Source of the DNA: Corynebacterium timonense
GTDB taxonomy: Bacteria > Actinomycetota > Actinomycetes > Mycobacteriales > Mycobacteriaceae
Direction: 5' to 3'
Assembly: GCF_900105305.1 (NCBI RefSeq)
Contig: NZ_LT629765.1
Span: 2,569,086 to 2,633,085, forward strand
Length of the DNA: 64,000 nt
The position numbers and the translations under genes are program-made. A model generated the notes under the pieces. The model did not search any database and was not told the origin of the DNA. It saw nothing but the letters and a program-made list of their open reading frames with translations. Shown in pieces: positions 38,061 to 47,473 of this stretch (position 1 is its first letter; every line of letters starts with the position of its first letter).

Positions 38061-38972
38061 TCAGGCGGGCAGCTTGACGCTCTGGAGGTCGCGCAGGTGC
38101 CGGTAGAAGGTCACCCGGTCGACCGGCCGGGGGCGCGCGACGCCGTCGACGGTGACGCAGATATCCAGCCCGCCGGCCTGCACCGCGCGGCCCGTGAGCA
38201 CCGAGGAGGCGTCGACCCGGCCGGGGGCGACACGGGCGCGGCGGGTGAAAAAGGCCCCGAGGGGCAGGCGCGACAGGGCCTCGAGCTGCTCGGGCGAGCG
38301 CCTGCCTGCCGGGCCGGTGGCGTTGGTGGGCGTGGTCAGGCGGGAGGCGGCGAGACCGGGCTGGTCGTTCATGGGCACGAGCTTTGCTCCGAAATCCCCG
38401 GAGAAGCGGGCGGAAAAGCCGGGGTCCTCCCGGAACAGGAGCACCTGGGAGTCCACGACGATCTCGCCGACGAACTCGCGGGCGGGGTCGTGGTGGGTCA
38501 GCGTCGCCGATCCCGCCACCACCTCGGAGCGGTCGGTGCGAATGCAGGGCGAGGGCGTGACCGGGGCTTCTATGGCCGCGGCGAGGCGGTCCGCTTCCGA
38601 CAGGGCGGCCACGCCCCAGACCGCCGCGCCCGCGGACGCCGGGTCGGTGGGAATGTAGGCGACCTCGGCCCACAGGTAGTCCGCGCGCATCATCCGCGAG
38701 AGCACGGCGGCGAGCGCCGCGTCGGAGCCCGAGACCACCACGCGCAGCCGCTCGGCGGGTTCCTGCGGGGCGAACGTGGGCGCGCCGAGGTGTTCCACGG
38801 ACGGGGAGGCGGCGATCTCCGCGAGCGAGGGTGTCGGGTCCACGGGCAGCAGCTCGCGCGCGGCGTCGTCGAGGAAGCGCAGGTCCGACCGCGACGGTAG
38901 GGCGGGGAGGGGGACGTTGCGTGCGGCGTCGATATGCAAGCGCGAAGCGCACGCGCAGTGGATAAGACGCAT
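38061..38972 (-). CDS. Conserved protein of unknown function, divergent from purA
   Basis: A 303-residue soluble protein with several Cys near the N-terminus (MRLIHCACASRL) and no recognised motif. It has a two-part build: a segment with SGSDAALAAVLSRMMRADY, and a C-terminal part with basic residues ending in an HLRDLQ helix. ATG 38972 is preferred; 38981 is possible. It shares a short divergent promoter region with purA, so it may be regulated together with it. Function not assigned. Confidence 0.7.
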   Translation of the reverse strand: MRLIHCACASRLHIDAARNVPLPALPSRSDLRFLDDAARELLPVDPTPSLAEIAASPSVEHLGAPTFAPQEPAERLRVVVSGSDAALAAVLSRMMRADYLWAEVAYIPTDPASAGAAVWGVAALSEADRLAAAIEAPVTPSPCIRTDRSEVVAGSATLTHHDPAREFVGEIVVDSQVLLFREDPGFSARFSGDFGAKLVPMNDQPGLAASRLTTPTNATGPAGRRSPEQLEALSRLPLGAFFTRRARVAPGRVDASSVLTGRAVQAGGLDICVTVDGVARPRPVDRVTFYRHLRDLQSVKLPA

Positions 38973-38983
38973 GCTGGTCACGC

Positions 38984-38989
38984 TACAAT
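38984..38989 (+). promoter_or_regulatory. -10 element of the purA promoter
   Basis: TACAAT, 34 bases before the purA start and inside the 50-base divergent region. A good match to the vegetative -10; the -35 would lie inside the start of the divergent gene. Confidence 0.6.
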
Positions 38990-39022
38990 AGCGCCGTCAA
39001 CGCCTACGTATAAGGAGTGAAG

Positions 39023-40312
39023 ATGTCCGCCATCGTCATCGTCGGCGCCCAATGGGGCGATGAGGGCAAGGGCAAGGCCACGGATATTCTCGGCGGAAAA
39101 GTCGATTACGTGGTCAAGCCGAACGGGGGCAACAACGCGGGCCACACCGTCGTGGTGGGCGGGGAGAAGTACGAGCTCAAGCTCCTGCCCGCCGGTGTGC
39201 TCAGCGAGAACGCCACGCCGATCCTCGGCAACGGCGTGGTGATCAACCTCCAGGCGCTCTTCGAGGAGATTGACGGGCTCACCGCGCGCGGGGCCGACGC
39301 CTCCCGCTTGCGGATCTCGGGCAACGCCCACCTCGTTGCCCCGTACCACCAGACCCTCGACCGCGTGCAGGAGCGATTCCTGGGCAAGCGCGCGATCGGC
39401 ACCACCGGCCGCGGCATCGGTCCGACTTACGCAGATAAGGTCGCGCGCGTGGGCCTGCGGGTACAAGACATTTTCGACGAATCGATCCTGCGCCAGAAGA
39501 TCGAATCCGCCCTCGACGTCAAAAACCAGATGCTGGTGAAGATGTACAACCGCAAAGCCATCGGCGTCGACGAGACGATGGACTACTTCCTGGGCTACGC
39601 CGACCGGCTGAAGCCCATGGTCATCGACGCCGAGTACACGCTCAACACGGCGCTGGACCAGGGCAAGCACGTGCTCATGGAGGGCGGGCAGGCCACCATG
39701 CTCGACGTCGACCACGGCACCTACCCCTTTGTCACCTCCTCCAACCCGACGGCCGGCGGGGCGTGCGTGGGCGCGGGCATCGGGCCGACGCGCATCACGG
39801 CGTCGCTGGGAATTGTCAAGGCCTACACCACCCGCGTCGGCGCCGGGCCCTTCCCCACGGAGCTGTTTGATAAGTGGGGCGACTACCTCCAGACCGTCGG
39901 CGGCGAGGTGGGCGTGAACACCGGCCGCAAGCGCCGCTGCGGGTGGTACGACTCGGTGATCGCGCGCTACGCGGCGCGCGTCAACGGCTTCACCGACTTC
40001 TTCCTCACCAAACTCGACGTGCTTACCGGTATCGGGGAGATCCCCGTCTGCGTTGCCTACGACGTCGACGGCGAGCGCTTCGACGAGATGCCCCTCACCC
40101 AGACCCAGTTCCACCACGCCGAACCCATCTACGAGACGATGCCGGCCTGGGACGAAGACATCACCGGCATCACCGACTTCGACGACCTGCCGCAGAAGGC
40201 CAAGGACTACGTCCTGCGCCTCGAGGAGCTCTCCGGGGCCCCGATCAGCTACATCGGCGTCGGCCCGGGGCGCGACCAGACCATCGTGCGCAACGACGTG
40301 ATGGAGCGCTAA
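39023..40312 (+). CDS. purA: Adenylosuccinate synthetase
   Basis: GTP-dependent conversion of IMP and aspartate to adenylosuccinate, the first committed AMP step; 429 residues. Motifs: [14 protein letters not shown] (P-loop-like, catalytic Asp), GGNNAGHTV (catalytic His), [14 protein letters not shown], and [15 protein letters not shown] 39023 lies 5 bases after AAGGAG; GTG 39017 is unlikely. Confidence 0.98.
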   Translation: MSAIVIVGAQWGDEGKGKATDILGGKVDYVVKPNGGNNAGHTVVVGGEKYELKLLPAGVLSENATPILGNGVVINLQALFEEIDGLTARGADASRLRISGNAHLVAPYHQTLDRVQERFLGKRAIGTTGRGIGPTYADKVARVGLRVQDIFDESILRQKIESALDVKNQMLVKMYNRKAIGVDETMDYFLGYADRLKPMVIDAEYTLNTALDQGKHVLMEGGQATMLDVDHGTYPFVTSSNPTAGGACVGAGIGPTRITASLGIVKAYTTRVGAGPFPTELFDKWGDYLQTVGGEVGVNTGRKRRCGWYDSVIARYAARVNGFTDFFLTKLDVLTGIGEIPVCVAYDVDGERFDEMPLTQTQFHHAEPIYETMPAWDEDITGITDFDDLPQKAKDYVLRLEELSGAPISYIGVGPGRDQTIVRNDVMER

Positions 40313-40370
40313 CACGTCCGGCCTGCATTCGGGGCCGGACACCTTCCAGCGAAAGGCGGAAAAGACCCAC

Positions 40371-41429
40371 ATGGCTTCCACAGACAACAACGAGGTGCTC
40401 ATCCTGGGCAGCGGGACGCTGGCAGAGGAGCTGGCCTCCTCTTTCCGGCGCCTCGGCTACGTCGTACGGGTGGGCAGCCTCAGCGGCGATGCCGCGCTGG
40501 CGGCGGGCACGCCCGCGCTGACCGTTGTGTGCGAGTCGGCGCCGAGCGAGAAGCTGGCTGAGCTCGAGGCCACCACCGGCACCCGCCTCGTGCCCACGGT
40601 GGAGGCCTGCGAGATTACCCGCAACCGCGAGGGCATCCGTCGCACGGCCGCGGAGGAGCACGGCCTGCCCACCATGGCGTACGAGTTCGCCGACAGCCCC
40701 GGGGAGCTGCGCACGTGCGCAGAGCGCGTTGGCTACCCTTGCGTGGTCAAGCCGGGGACATCCACGGGCGGCGAAGGCCAAAGCGTGGTCACCGGCCCCG
40801 CGGAGCTGGACGAGGCGTGGCGCAAGGCGAGCACCAGCGGCGAGGAAGGCCGCGTCGGCGTGGAGCGCTACGTCGATTTCGACTTCGAGTGCACCATCCT
40901 CGCCGCGCGCTCCATCGACCCGGAGACCGGCCAGCTGGCCACGTGGTTCTGCGAACCCATTGGCACCCACCACGAGGACGGCCACCTCGTCGAAGTGTGG
41001 CAGCCGGCGCCACTGAGCGCCGACGCGATGGACAACGCGCGCTCGATCGCCGCGCGCATCACCAACGCGATCGGGGTGCAGGGCATTTACGCCATCGACC
41101 TCTTCGTCGACGGCGACGAGGTGTACTTCTCTCAGGTCAGCGCCCGCCCCACCCTCGACGGCATGGTCACGGGGGCGACCCAGCGCGTCAACGAGTTCGA
41201 CCTGCACGCCAGGGCTGTGCTGGGCTTGCCTATCGACGTCACATTGACGTCCCCGGGGGCCGCGCGCTTCGTGAGCGCACCCGCGAGCCACACCGGGCTT
41301 GCCGACGCCCTGGCGGTCCCCGAGACGGGCGTGGAGGTCGCCGGCGACACCGTGGTTGTGCGCTCTACCGGGGAAAACGTCGCGGAGGCCCGCGAGCGCG
41401 CGCGGGAGGCGGCCGCTCGGTTGGGGTAA
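40371..41429 (+). CDS. PurT-like ATP-grasp protein (formate-dependent GAR transformylase family)
   Basis: A 352-residue ATP-grasp enzyme aligned by eye with PurT: ILGSGTLAEELA, MNREGIRR-like ITRNREGIRRTAAEE, GYPCVVKPGTSTGGEGQS (ATP loop), FDFECTILA, and FSQVSARPTLDGMVT. PurT makes formyl-GAR from GAR, formate and ATP. It is about 40 residues shorter than E. coli PurT; the segment around the VPEIEA loop is condensed. It follows purA by 58 bases, in keeping with a purine role. Substrate assignment is tentative. Confidence 0.75.
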   Translation: MASTDNNEVLILGSGTLAEELASSFRRLGYVVRVGSLSGDAALAAGTPALTVVCESAPSEKLAELEATTGTRLVPTVEACEITRNREGIRRTAAEEHGLPTMAYEFADSPGELRTCAERVGYPCVVKPGTSTGGEGQSVVTGPAELDEAWRKASTSGEEGRVGVERYVDFDFECTILAARSIDPETGQLATWFCEPIGTHHEDGHLVEVWQPAPLSADAMDNARSIAARITNAIGVQGIYAIDLFVDGDEVYFSQVSARPTLDGMVTGATQRVNEFDLHARAVLGLPIDVTLTSPGAARFVSAPASHTGLADALAVPETGVEVAGDTVVVRSTGENVAEARERAREAAARLG

Positions 41430-41600
41430 CCGAGTTGGCCAGCGTTTTTGTAGAGGAAAGCGTTGAGGTGTTACCTAACGGCACCTTGAGCGGGTTTGCC
41501 GAGCTGGTCAAGAGATTTATGTAGGCTTCGGGCATCCGTCTAGGAGCGCGCGCCGTGGCCGTTGTTCGGTCGAGCCGACCTGCCTGGGGGGTCTCGTGCG

Positions 41601-41616
41601 TGTGATGCTGTTCACC
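41601..41616. promoter_or_regulatory. Candidate GlxR (CRP-type) binding site upstream of pta-ackA
   Basis: TGTGATGCTGTTCACC matches TGTGA-N6-TCAC(A) at nine of ten arm bases; the centre is CT instead of TA. It lies about 104-119 bases before the pta start, upstream of a possible -10 TACACT near 41652. By-eye match only. Confidence 0.5.
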
Positions 41617-41719
41617 TGAATTTCGCTTTCGCGGCCGTGTCACATGGATACACTGGAAAGAGTTTGGTGCACCTCACTGCGACGCACGCGAAACACACGC
41701 GAACATGAAAGGTGAAAAC

Positions 41720-43072
41720 GTGACCGCTTCGAACTCTGTCCTTCTGACCCTTGCCAACCGCAGCTTCGACGGTGTTGACCTCGAGCAGCTTGCTTCTTCG
41801 CGCGAACTTCAGCTGGTTCGCGTGGAGTCCACGAATCTTCGCGAGGCTCACGCGGCCGTGTCGGCGTCGGAAAGCGCCGTGCTCATCGTCGGTACTGGCT
41901 CGCTCGACTTTGACGCGGACCTTGCATCCGCGCTCGGGGTGCCGGTGGTGGTTCTCGCGGACTCCGCGGAGAGGGAGGAGCTGGTCACGCGGCAGGTTGA
42001 GTCCTATGGTGCGACCGCGACCGTGGTCACGGCTGAGGGTCTCGAGGCGGCGCTGGCGGGCGTCGAGAAGAGCGACGGCCCGATCATGTCCCCGGTGGTT
42101 TTTGAGGCATGGCTGGTCAACCGCGCCCGGGAGAAGCAGGCTCACATCGTCCTGCCCGAGGGCGAGGACGACCGCATCCTTAAGGCCGCGGGCGAGCTGC
42201 TGAAGAAGGACGTGGTCAAGCTGACCATCTTCGGCGACCCCGCGGACATCGAGCGCCGCGCCGCGGACATCGGGGTCGACCTGTCGCAGGCCACCGTGCT
42301 CAACCACCTCGAGTCCGAGCTGCTCGAGGAGTTCGCCGCCGACTTCGCCGAACTGCGCAAGTCCAAGGGCATTTCGCTTGACGACGCCCGAGAGACCATG
42401 CGCGACATCTCCTACTTCGCCACCATGATGGTGCACAAGGGCCTTGCCGACGGCATGGTGTCCGGCGCCGCCCACACCACCGCCCACACGATTAAGCCGT
42501 CCTTCCAGATCATCAAGACCGCCCCGGGCGCCTCCGTGGTGTCCTCGATCTTCCTCATGGTTATGCGCGGGCGCCTCTGGGCCTTCGGCGACTGTGCCGT
42601 CAACCCGAACCCGACGACCGAGCAGCTCGCCGAGATCACCACCGTCTCCGCGGAAACTGCCTCCCAGTTCGGCATCGACCCCAAGGTCGCCGTGCTGTCC
42701 TACTCCACCGGCTCCTCCGGCTCCGGCCCGGACGTCGACCGCGCCATCGACGTCGTCTCCGCCGCCCGAGCGGTGGACCCCGAGCTCAAGGTGGACGGCC
42801 CGCTGCAGTTCGACGCCGCCTGCGACCCAGGCGTGGGCAAGAAGAAAGCGCCGGACTCCCCGGTGGCCGGCCAGGCCAACGTGTTCATCTTCCCTGACCT
42901 GGAGGCGGGCAACATCGGCTACAAGATCGCCCAACGCACCGGCGACGCCCTCGCCGTCGGCCCGATCCTGCAGGGTCTGAACAAGCCGGTCAACGACCTC
43001 TCCCGTGGCGCGACCGTGCGCGACATCGTCAACACCGTCGCCATCACCGCGATCCAGGCAGGGGGTAAGTAA
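41720..43072 (+). CDS. pta: Phosphate acetyltransferase
   Basis: Interconverts acetyl-CoA and acetyl phosphate; 450 residues. The N-terminal ~110 residues are a short DRTGG-like regulatory domain, followed by the PTA/PTB domain with [25 protein letters not shown] and [18 protein letters not shown] 41720 is chosen because GAAAGG lies 7 bases upstream; ATG 41705 has no RBS. It overlaps ackA by one base. With AckA it activates acetate or makes ATP from acetyl-CoA. Confidence 0.95.
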   Translation: MTASNSVLLTLANRSFDGVDLEQLASSRELQLVRVESTNLREAHAAVSASESAVLIVGTGSLDFDADLASALGVPVVVLADSAEREELVTRQVESYGATATVVTAEGLEAALAGVEKSDGPIMSPVVFEAWLVNRAREKQAHIVLPEGEDDRILKAAGELLKKDVVKLTIFGDPADIERRAADIGVDLSQATVLNHLESELLEEFAADFAELRKSKGISLDDARETMRDISYFATMMVHKGLADGMVSGAAHTTAHTIKPSFQIIKTAPGASVVSSIFLMVMRGRLWAFGDCAVNPNPTTEQLAEITTVSAETASQFGIDPKVAVLSYSTGSSGSGPDVDRAIDVVSAARAVDPELKVDGPLQFDAACDPGVGKKKAPDSPVAGQANVFIFPDLEAGNIGYKIAQRTGDALAVGPILQGLNKPVNDLSRGATVRDIVNTVAITAIQAGGK

Positions 43073-44271
43073 TGTACTCGCTGGTCATCAACTCTGGCTC
43101 GTCCTCGATCAAGTTCCAGATCGTCGACCCGAACGCCGACGCCGCCGCCGACCCGTACGTCTCCGGTCTTGTCGAGCAGATCGGCGAAGCCTCCGGCGCC
43201 ATCACGGTGAAGCACCCGGGCGGTAAGGAAGTCGTCGAAAAGCAGATCCCGACGCACAAGGACGGCCTGGCCGAAGCCTTCCGCATCCTTGACGAGCAGG
43301 GCGTTGGCCCCACCCAGCTGGACATCACCGCGGTGGGGCACCGCGTGGTCCACGGCGGCATGGTCTTCTCCGAGCCGGAGATCATCGTCGACGCCGTGGT
43401 GGAGAAGATCCGCGAGCTCATCCCGCTCGCCCCGCTGCACAACCCCGCCAACGTCGACGGCATCGAGGTCGCCCGCGAGCTGCTGCCGGACATCCCGCAC
43501 GTCGCGGTGTTCGACACCGGCTTCTTCCAGAACCTCCCGCCCGCCGCCGCCGTCTACGCCATCAACGCCAAGGTGGCCGACGAGCACAAGATCCGCCGCT
43601 ACGGCTTCCACGGAACCTCCCACGAGTTCGTCTCGTCCCAGGTGCCGCACATCATCGACCGCGACCCGGCGCACACCCGCCAGATTGTCCTCCACCTCGG
43701 CAACGGCGCCTCCTGCTCCGCCGTGGTCAACGGCCAGCCCATCGACACCTCCATGGGCCTGACCCCGCTCGCTGGCCTGGTCATGGGCACCCGCAGCGGC
43801 GACATCGACCCCGGCATCATTTTCCACCTCTCCCGCCAGGCAGGCATGAGCATCGACGAGATCGACAACCTGCTCAACCGTCAGTCCGGCGTGAAGGGCC
43901 TGTCCGGCGTCAACGACTTCCGCCAGCTGCGCGCCCTCATCGAGGACGAAAACCAGGATGCTTGGATGGCGTACAACGTGTACATCAACCAGCTGCGCCG
44001 CTACATCGGCTCCTACATGATCGCCCTCGGCCGCGTCGACGCCATCACCTTCACCGCCGGCGTTGGAGAGAACGACCAGTTCGTGCGCCGCGACGCCCTG
44101 GACAACCTCGAGATGTACGGCATCGAGATCGACCCGGAGCGCAACGCCGCGCCCAACGACGGCCCGCGCATCATCTCCACCGACAACTCGAAGGTGAAGG
44201 TCCTCGTCGTGCCCACCAACGAGGAACTCGCGATCGCCCAGAAGGCCGCGCGCCTAGCGACGAAGGCGTAG
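43072..44271 (+). CDS. ackA: Acetate kinase
   Basis: Phosphorylates acetate with ATP (reversible); 399 residues. ASKHA-fold motifs: [52 protein letters not shown], and FTAGVGEN. The start overlaps the pta stop (TAATG), giving strict coupling. The gene is followed at once by repeat array 2. In C. glutamicum ackA is directly followed by pknG; here an array, an IS nest and one extra gene lie between. Confidence 0.98.
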   Translation: MYSLVINSGSSSIKFQIVDPNADAAADPYVSGLVEQIGEASGAITVKHPGGKEVVEKQIPTHKDGLAEAFRILDEQGVGPTQLDITAVGHRVVHGGMVFSEPEIIVDAVVEKIRELIPLAPLHNPANVDGIEVARELLPDIPHVAVFDTGFFQNLPPAAAVYAINAKVADEHKIRRYGFHGTSHEFVSSQVPHIIDRDPAHTRQIVLHLGNGASCSAVVNGQPIDTSMGLTPLAGLVMGTRSGDIDPGIIFHLSRQAGMSIDEIDNLLNRQSGVKGLSGVNDFRQLRALIEDENQDAWMAYNVYINQLRRYIGSYMIALGRVDAITFTAGVGENDQFVRRDALDNLEMYGIEIDPERNAAPNDGPRIISTDNSKVKVLVVPTNEELAIAQKAARLATKA

Positions 44272-44332
44272 GGGCTGGTCGTCGGGTTTTGTTTTTTAGG
44301 TGCTGGGGTTTCTTTGCGGGCCCCTGTTGCGC

Positions 44333-45290
44333 GTTGACGTCGACTGCGGTCGACGTCAAGGGTTTTCTGGGTGCAATTCCCGAGGTCGTCTAACCTCCTG
44401 ATGCGTTGACGTCGACTACGGTCGACGTCAGCGACATCGAGCCCCAGAATCCCCTGGTCGGCTAACCCCTGGAAACGTTGAGGTCGACTACGGTCGACCT
44501 CAAGGGTTTTCCGGGTGTAAATCCCCAGGTCGCCTAGCCCCCGGATGCGTTGACGTCGACTACGGTCGACCTCAGCGGAATCGAGCCCCAAAATCCCCAG
44601 GTCGCCTAACCCCTGGAAACGTTGACGTCGACTACGGTCGATCTCAAGGGTTTTCCGGGTGTAAATCCCCAGGTCGCCTAGCCCCCGGATGCGTTGACGT
44701 CGACTACGGTCGACCTCAGCGAACTCGAGCCCCAAAATCCCCAGGTCGCCTAACCCCTGGAAACGTTGACGTCGACCACGGTCGACCTCAGCGAACTCGA
44801 GCCCCAAAATCCCCAGGTCGCCTAGCCCCCGGATGCGTTGACGTCGACTACGGTCGACCTCAGCGGAATCGAGCCCCAAAATCCCCAGGTCGCCTAACCC
44901 CTGGAAACGTTGACGTCGACTACGGTCGACCTCAAGGGTTTTCCGGGTGTAAATCCCCAGGTCGCCTAGCCCCCGGATGCGTTGACGTCGACTACGGTCG
45001 ACCTCAGCGAACTCGAGCCCCAAAATCCCCAGGTCGCCTAACCCCTGGAAACGTTGACGTCGACCACGGTCGACCTCAGCGGAATCGAGCCCTAAAATCC
45101 CTGGTCGCCTAACCCCCGGATGCGTTGACGTCGACTACGGTCGACCTCAGCGACATCGAGCCCGCAATTCCCCAGGTCGCCTAACCCCTGGAAACGTTGA
45201 CGTCGACTACGGTCGACCTCAGCGAACTCGAGCCCCAAAATCCCCAGGTCGCCTAACCCCCGGAAGACCACGGTCGACCTCAGCGTGAAA
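44333..45290. repeat. 72-bp tandem repeat array 2
   Basis: Thirteen units start at 44333, 44405, 44477, 44549, 44621, 44693, 44765, 44837, 44909, 44981, 45053, 45124 and 45196, plus a truncated last one near 45262. Spacing is 72 except one 71. The core is GTTGACGTCGAC-YAC-GGTCGACCTCA; the second block is CCCCAGGTCGCCTAA. Flanks alternate GGATGC and GGAAAC over most of the array, a 144-base higher-order period. The reverse complement is the same unit as array 1. It lies between ackA and the IS3 element. Confidence 0.96.
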
Positions 45291-45400
45291 TCAAACCCCA
45301 AAACCCCCTGACCCACAGAAAACCCACAACCGCAACTGAACTGCTCCCCATTAGTTGGACTGAGAAATCAGTTGCTAACAACTAGTGGGGAGCATGTTCT

Positions 45401-45883
45401 TTGAGAGCACGTAGTTCGCTGAGTGAAGTTCAGCGTGAGCAGTTAGTCGACCTTTTCGAGCAGGGAATGGGTTCCCACGCCGCTTCTCGTGTTGTCGGTG
45501 TCTCGAGGGATGCAGCGCGCTGCCTCTATCGCCGTTTCCAACTACGTGGCAGGCTATGTCTCGTGGAGAAACCGAACAAGCAGCGCTACTCCTTCGAGAC
45601 GAAGAAGGAGGTTGTGGAACGTCATCTGGCCGGTGAGTCGAAGATGGATCTTGCCCGAAAGTTCAATCTTTCATCCGACCAACTCGTCAAGGACTGGGTG
45701 ATTAAGTGGCGCAAAGGCGGCGACGAGGCTCTGCGCCCGAAGCCGAAGGGCAGGCCGAAAGGTTCAGGCAAACCGAAGGTGCTTTCTGAGGAAGAAAAGC
45801 TTCGCTGCCAGGTTGAACGGCTGGAAGCGGAAATCGCCTACTTAAAAAAATTGCGGGACTTGAGGAACCAGGGACACGCCTAA
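45401..45883 (+). CDS. IS3-family transposase OrfA
   Basis: A 160-residue DNA-binding protein with two helix-turn-helix-like units (GMGSHAASRVVGVSRDAARCLYRRF and a second HTH ESKMDLARKFNLSSDQLVKDW) and a C-terminal leucine-zipper-like helix. It is in a normal position after the left inverted repeat. An A7 run at 45844-45850 near its 3' end allows -1 frameshifting into OrfB. Confidence 0.9.
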   Translation: MRARSSLSEVQREQLVDLFEQGMGSHAASRVVGVSRDAARCLYRRFQLRGRLCLVEKPNKQRYSFETKKEVVERHLAGESKMDLARKFNLSSDQLVKDWVIKWRKGGDEALRPKPKGRPKGSGKPKVLSEEEKLRCQVERLEAEIAYLKKLRDLRNQGHA

Positions 45884-46019
45884 AAGCCCAGGCGATCGTC
45901 ATCCTCAAGTCACACCACCGCTTGGAGTACCTCCTGGATGCGGCCGGTATGGCACGCTCGACATTCTTCTACCACCAGAAACGACTCACCGCACCGGATA
46001 AACATGCCGAGCTCAAACA

Positions 46020-47473
46020 GGTTGCGTCCGCTAGCGTGGTGTACCTGTGACTGTCGGTGAGGGACCTCATGAACGTGTGAGGCGGCCACCGCAGTACCTT
46101 TCGAATCAATTCCAACATCTCCTCGAAAGGAACCAACGCGATGACCGCTGGACCCAATCATATCGACCCGACCGCCTACCTTGATGAGCTGCTCGCCCAA
46201 GCATCCCCGGATCTGATGCGTCAGATGCTGCAGGACTTCATCAACCAGATCCTCTCCACCCAAGCAGACAGCATCTGCGGGGCCGACTACGCCACAGTCA
46301 GCGACACCCGCACCAACCACCGAAACGGCTACCGCCACCGCGACCTGGACACACGCGTGGGCACCATCGACGTGAGAATCCCGAAACTTCGCCACGGATC
46401 ATTCTTCCCCGACTGGTTGTTGGAGCGCCGCTCACGAGCAGAACGCGCCCTGGCCACCGTCGTAGCCACCTGCTACCTCAAGGGGGTCTCCACCCGCCGC
46501 ATGAACGACCTTGTCGCCACCCTCGGGATCACCAACCTGTCGAAGTCACAGGTGTCTACCATGGCCAAAGAACTCGACGTGATGGTCGAAGACTTCCGCA
46601 CCCGCCCGTTGGACACCGGCCCCTACCTCTATGTTTCCTGCGACGCGCTGACGATGAAGGTGCGTGAAGGCGGGCGCGTCGTCAAAACCAGCGTGCTGCT
46701 GGCCACCGGGGTTAACGCCGACGGGTACCGGGAGTTGCTTGGTATGCAGGTCGCCACCGCCGAATCGGCCGCGTCGTGGACCGGGTTCTTCCGCGACCTG
46801 AAAGCCCGGGGCCTGGATCAGGTGTACCTGGTCACCAGCGACGCCCACCTAGGCATCCAAGCCGCTGTGGGTGACTGCCTACCCAACGCATCCTGGCAGC
46901 GGTGCCGCACCCATTTCGCGAAGAATCTGTCATCGATGGTGCCGAAAACCCAGTGGCCGACATTGTCGGCGATGTTTCACACGATCTTCCAACAACCCGA
47001 CGCCCAGGCCGTGTGGGACCAGGCCCGAGACGTCATTGAGTTTTGCCAGCAGAAGTTCCCCCATGTGGCGGATTACCTGGAGGAATCCTTGGACGACCTG
47101 CTGGCGTTTACGAACGCGCCGAAAGCGGTGTGGACGAAGGTGTGGTCAAACAACCCCACTGAAAGGCTCAACCGGGAGATCAGACGTCGCACCGACGTCG
47201 TGGGGATCTTCCCCAACCGCGACGCCGTCGTGCGTCTGGTCGGGGCGGTACTCGCCGAGCAACACGATGATTGGATCCAGCAGAAACGCTACATGTCGCT
47301 AACCAGCCTGGAACAGACCAAGACGATGATGACAGCCACCGTCATTGATGCCGGCGAATCCACTCAGGAGGTTGCATGAGCCCACGCCAGCACCGAGCTC
47401 GTGACGGCCCCTGACACCGTCATCCTGCTTGTTCATATCGGAAGGCAGATACACCACCACCGTGGACTTGACC
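46020..47473 (+). mobile_element. IS256-family insertion sequence inside the IS3 element
   Basis: 1454 bp with imperfect terminal repeats: the left end GGTTGCGTCCGC...TGGTGTACCTG aligns with the inverted right end GGTCAAGTCCAC...TGGTGTATCTG. It is flanked by the 8-bp direct repeat CTCAAACA (46012-46019 and 47474-47481), the size typical of IS256. It carries one intact transposase gene in the same direction as the host IS. Confidence 0.94.
46141..47379 (+). CDS. IS256-family (mutator-type) transposase
   Basis: A 412-residue transposase with DDE residues in VSCDALTMKV, VTSDAHLGIQAAV and SNNPTERLNREIRRRTDVVGIFPN, the last being the mutator signature around the catalytic Glu. The length is typical and the frame is intact. 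GAAAGGA lies 9 bases before ATG. It is probably active; the copy at 57661 has a one-base deletion. Confidence 0.96.
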   Translation: MTAGPNHIDPTAYLDELLAQASPDLMRQMLQDFINQILSTQADSICGADYATVSDTRTNHRNGYRHRDLDTRVGTIDVRIPKLRHGSFFPDWLLERRSRAERALATVVATCYLKGVSTRRMNDLVATLGITNLSKSQVSTMAKELDVMVEDFRTRPLDTGPYLYVSCDALTMKVREGGRVVKTSVLLATGVNADGYRELLGMQVATAESAASWTGFFRDLKARGLDQVYLVTSDAHLGIQAAVGDCLPNASWQRCRTHFAKNLSSMVPKTQWPTLSAMFHTIFQQPDAQAVWDQARDVIEFCQQKFPHVADYLEESLDDLLAFTNAPKAVWTKVWSNNPTERLNREIRRRTDVVGIFPNRDAVVRLVGAVLAEQHDDWIQQKRYMSLTSLEQTKTMMTATVIDAGESTQEVA

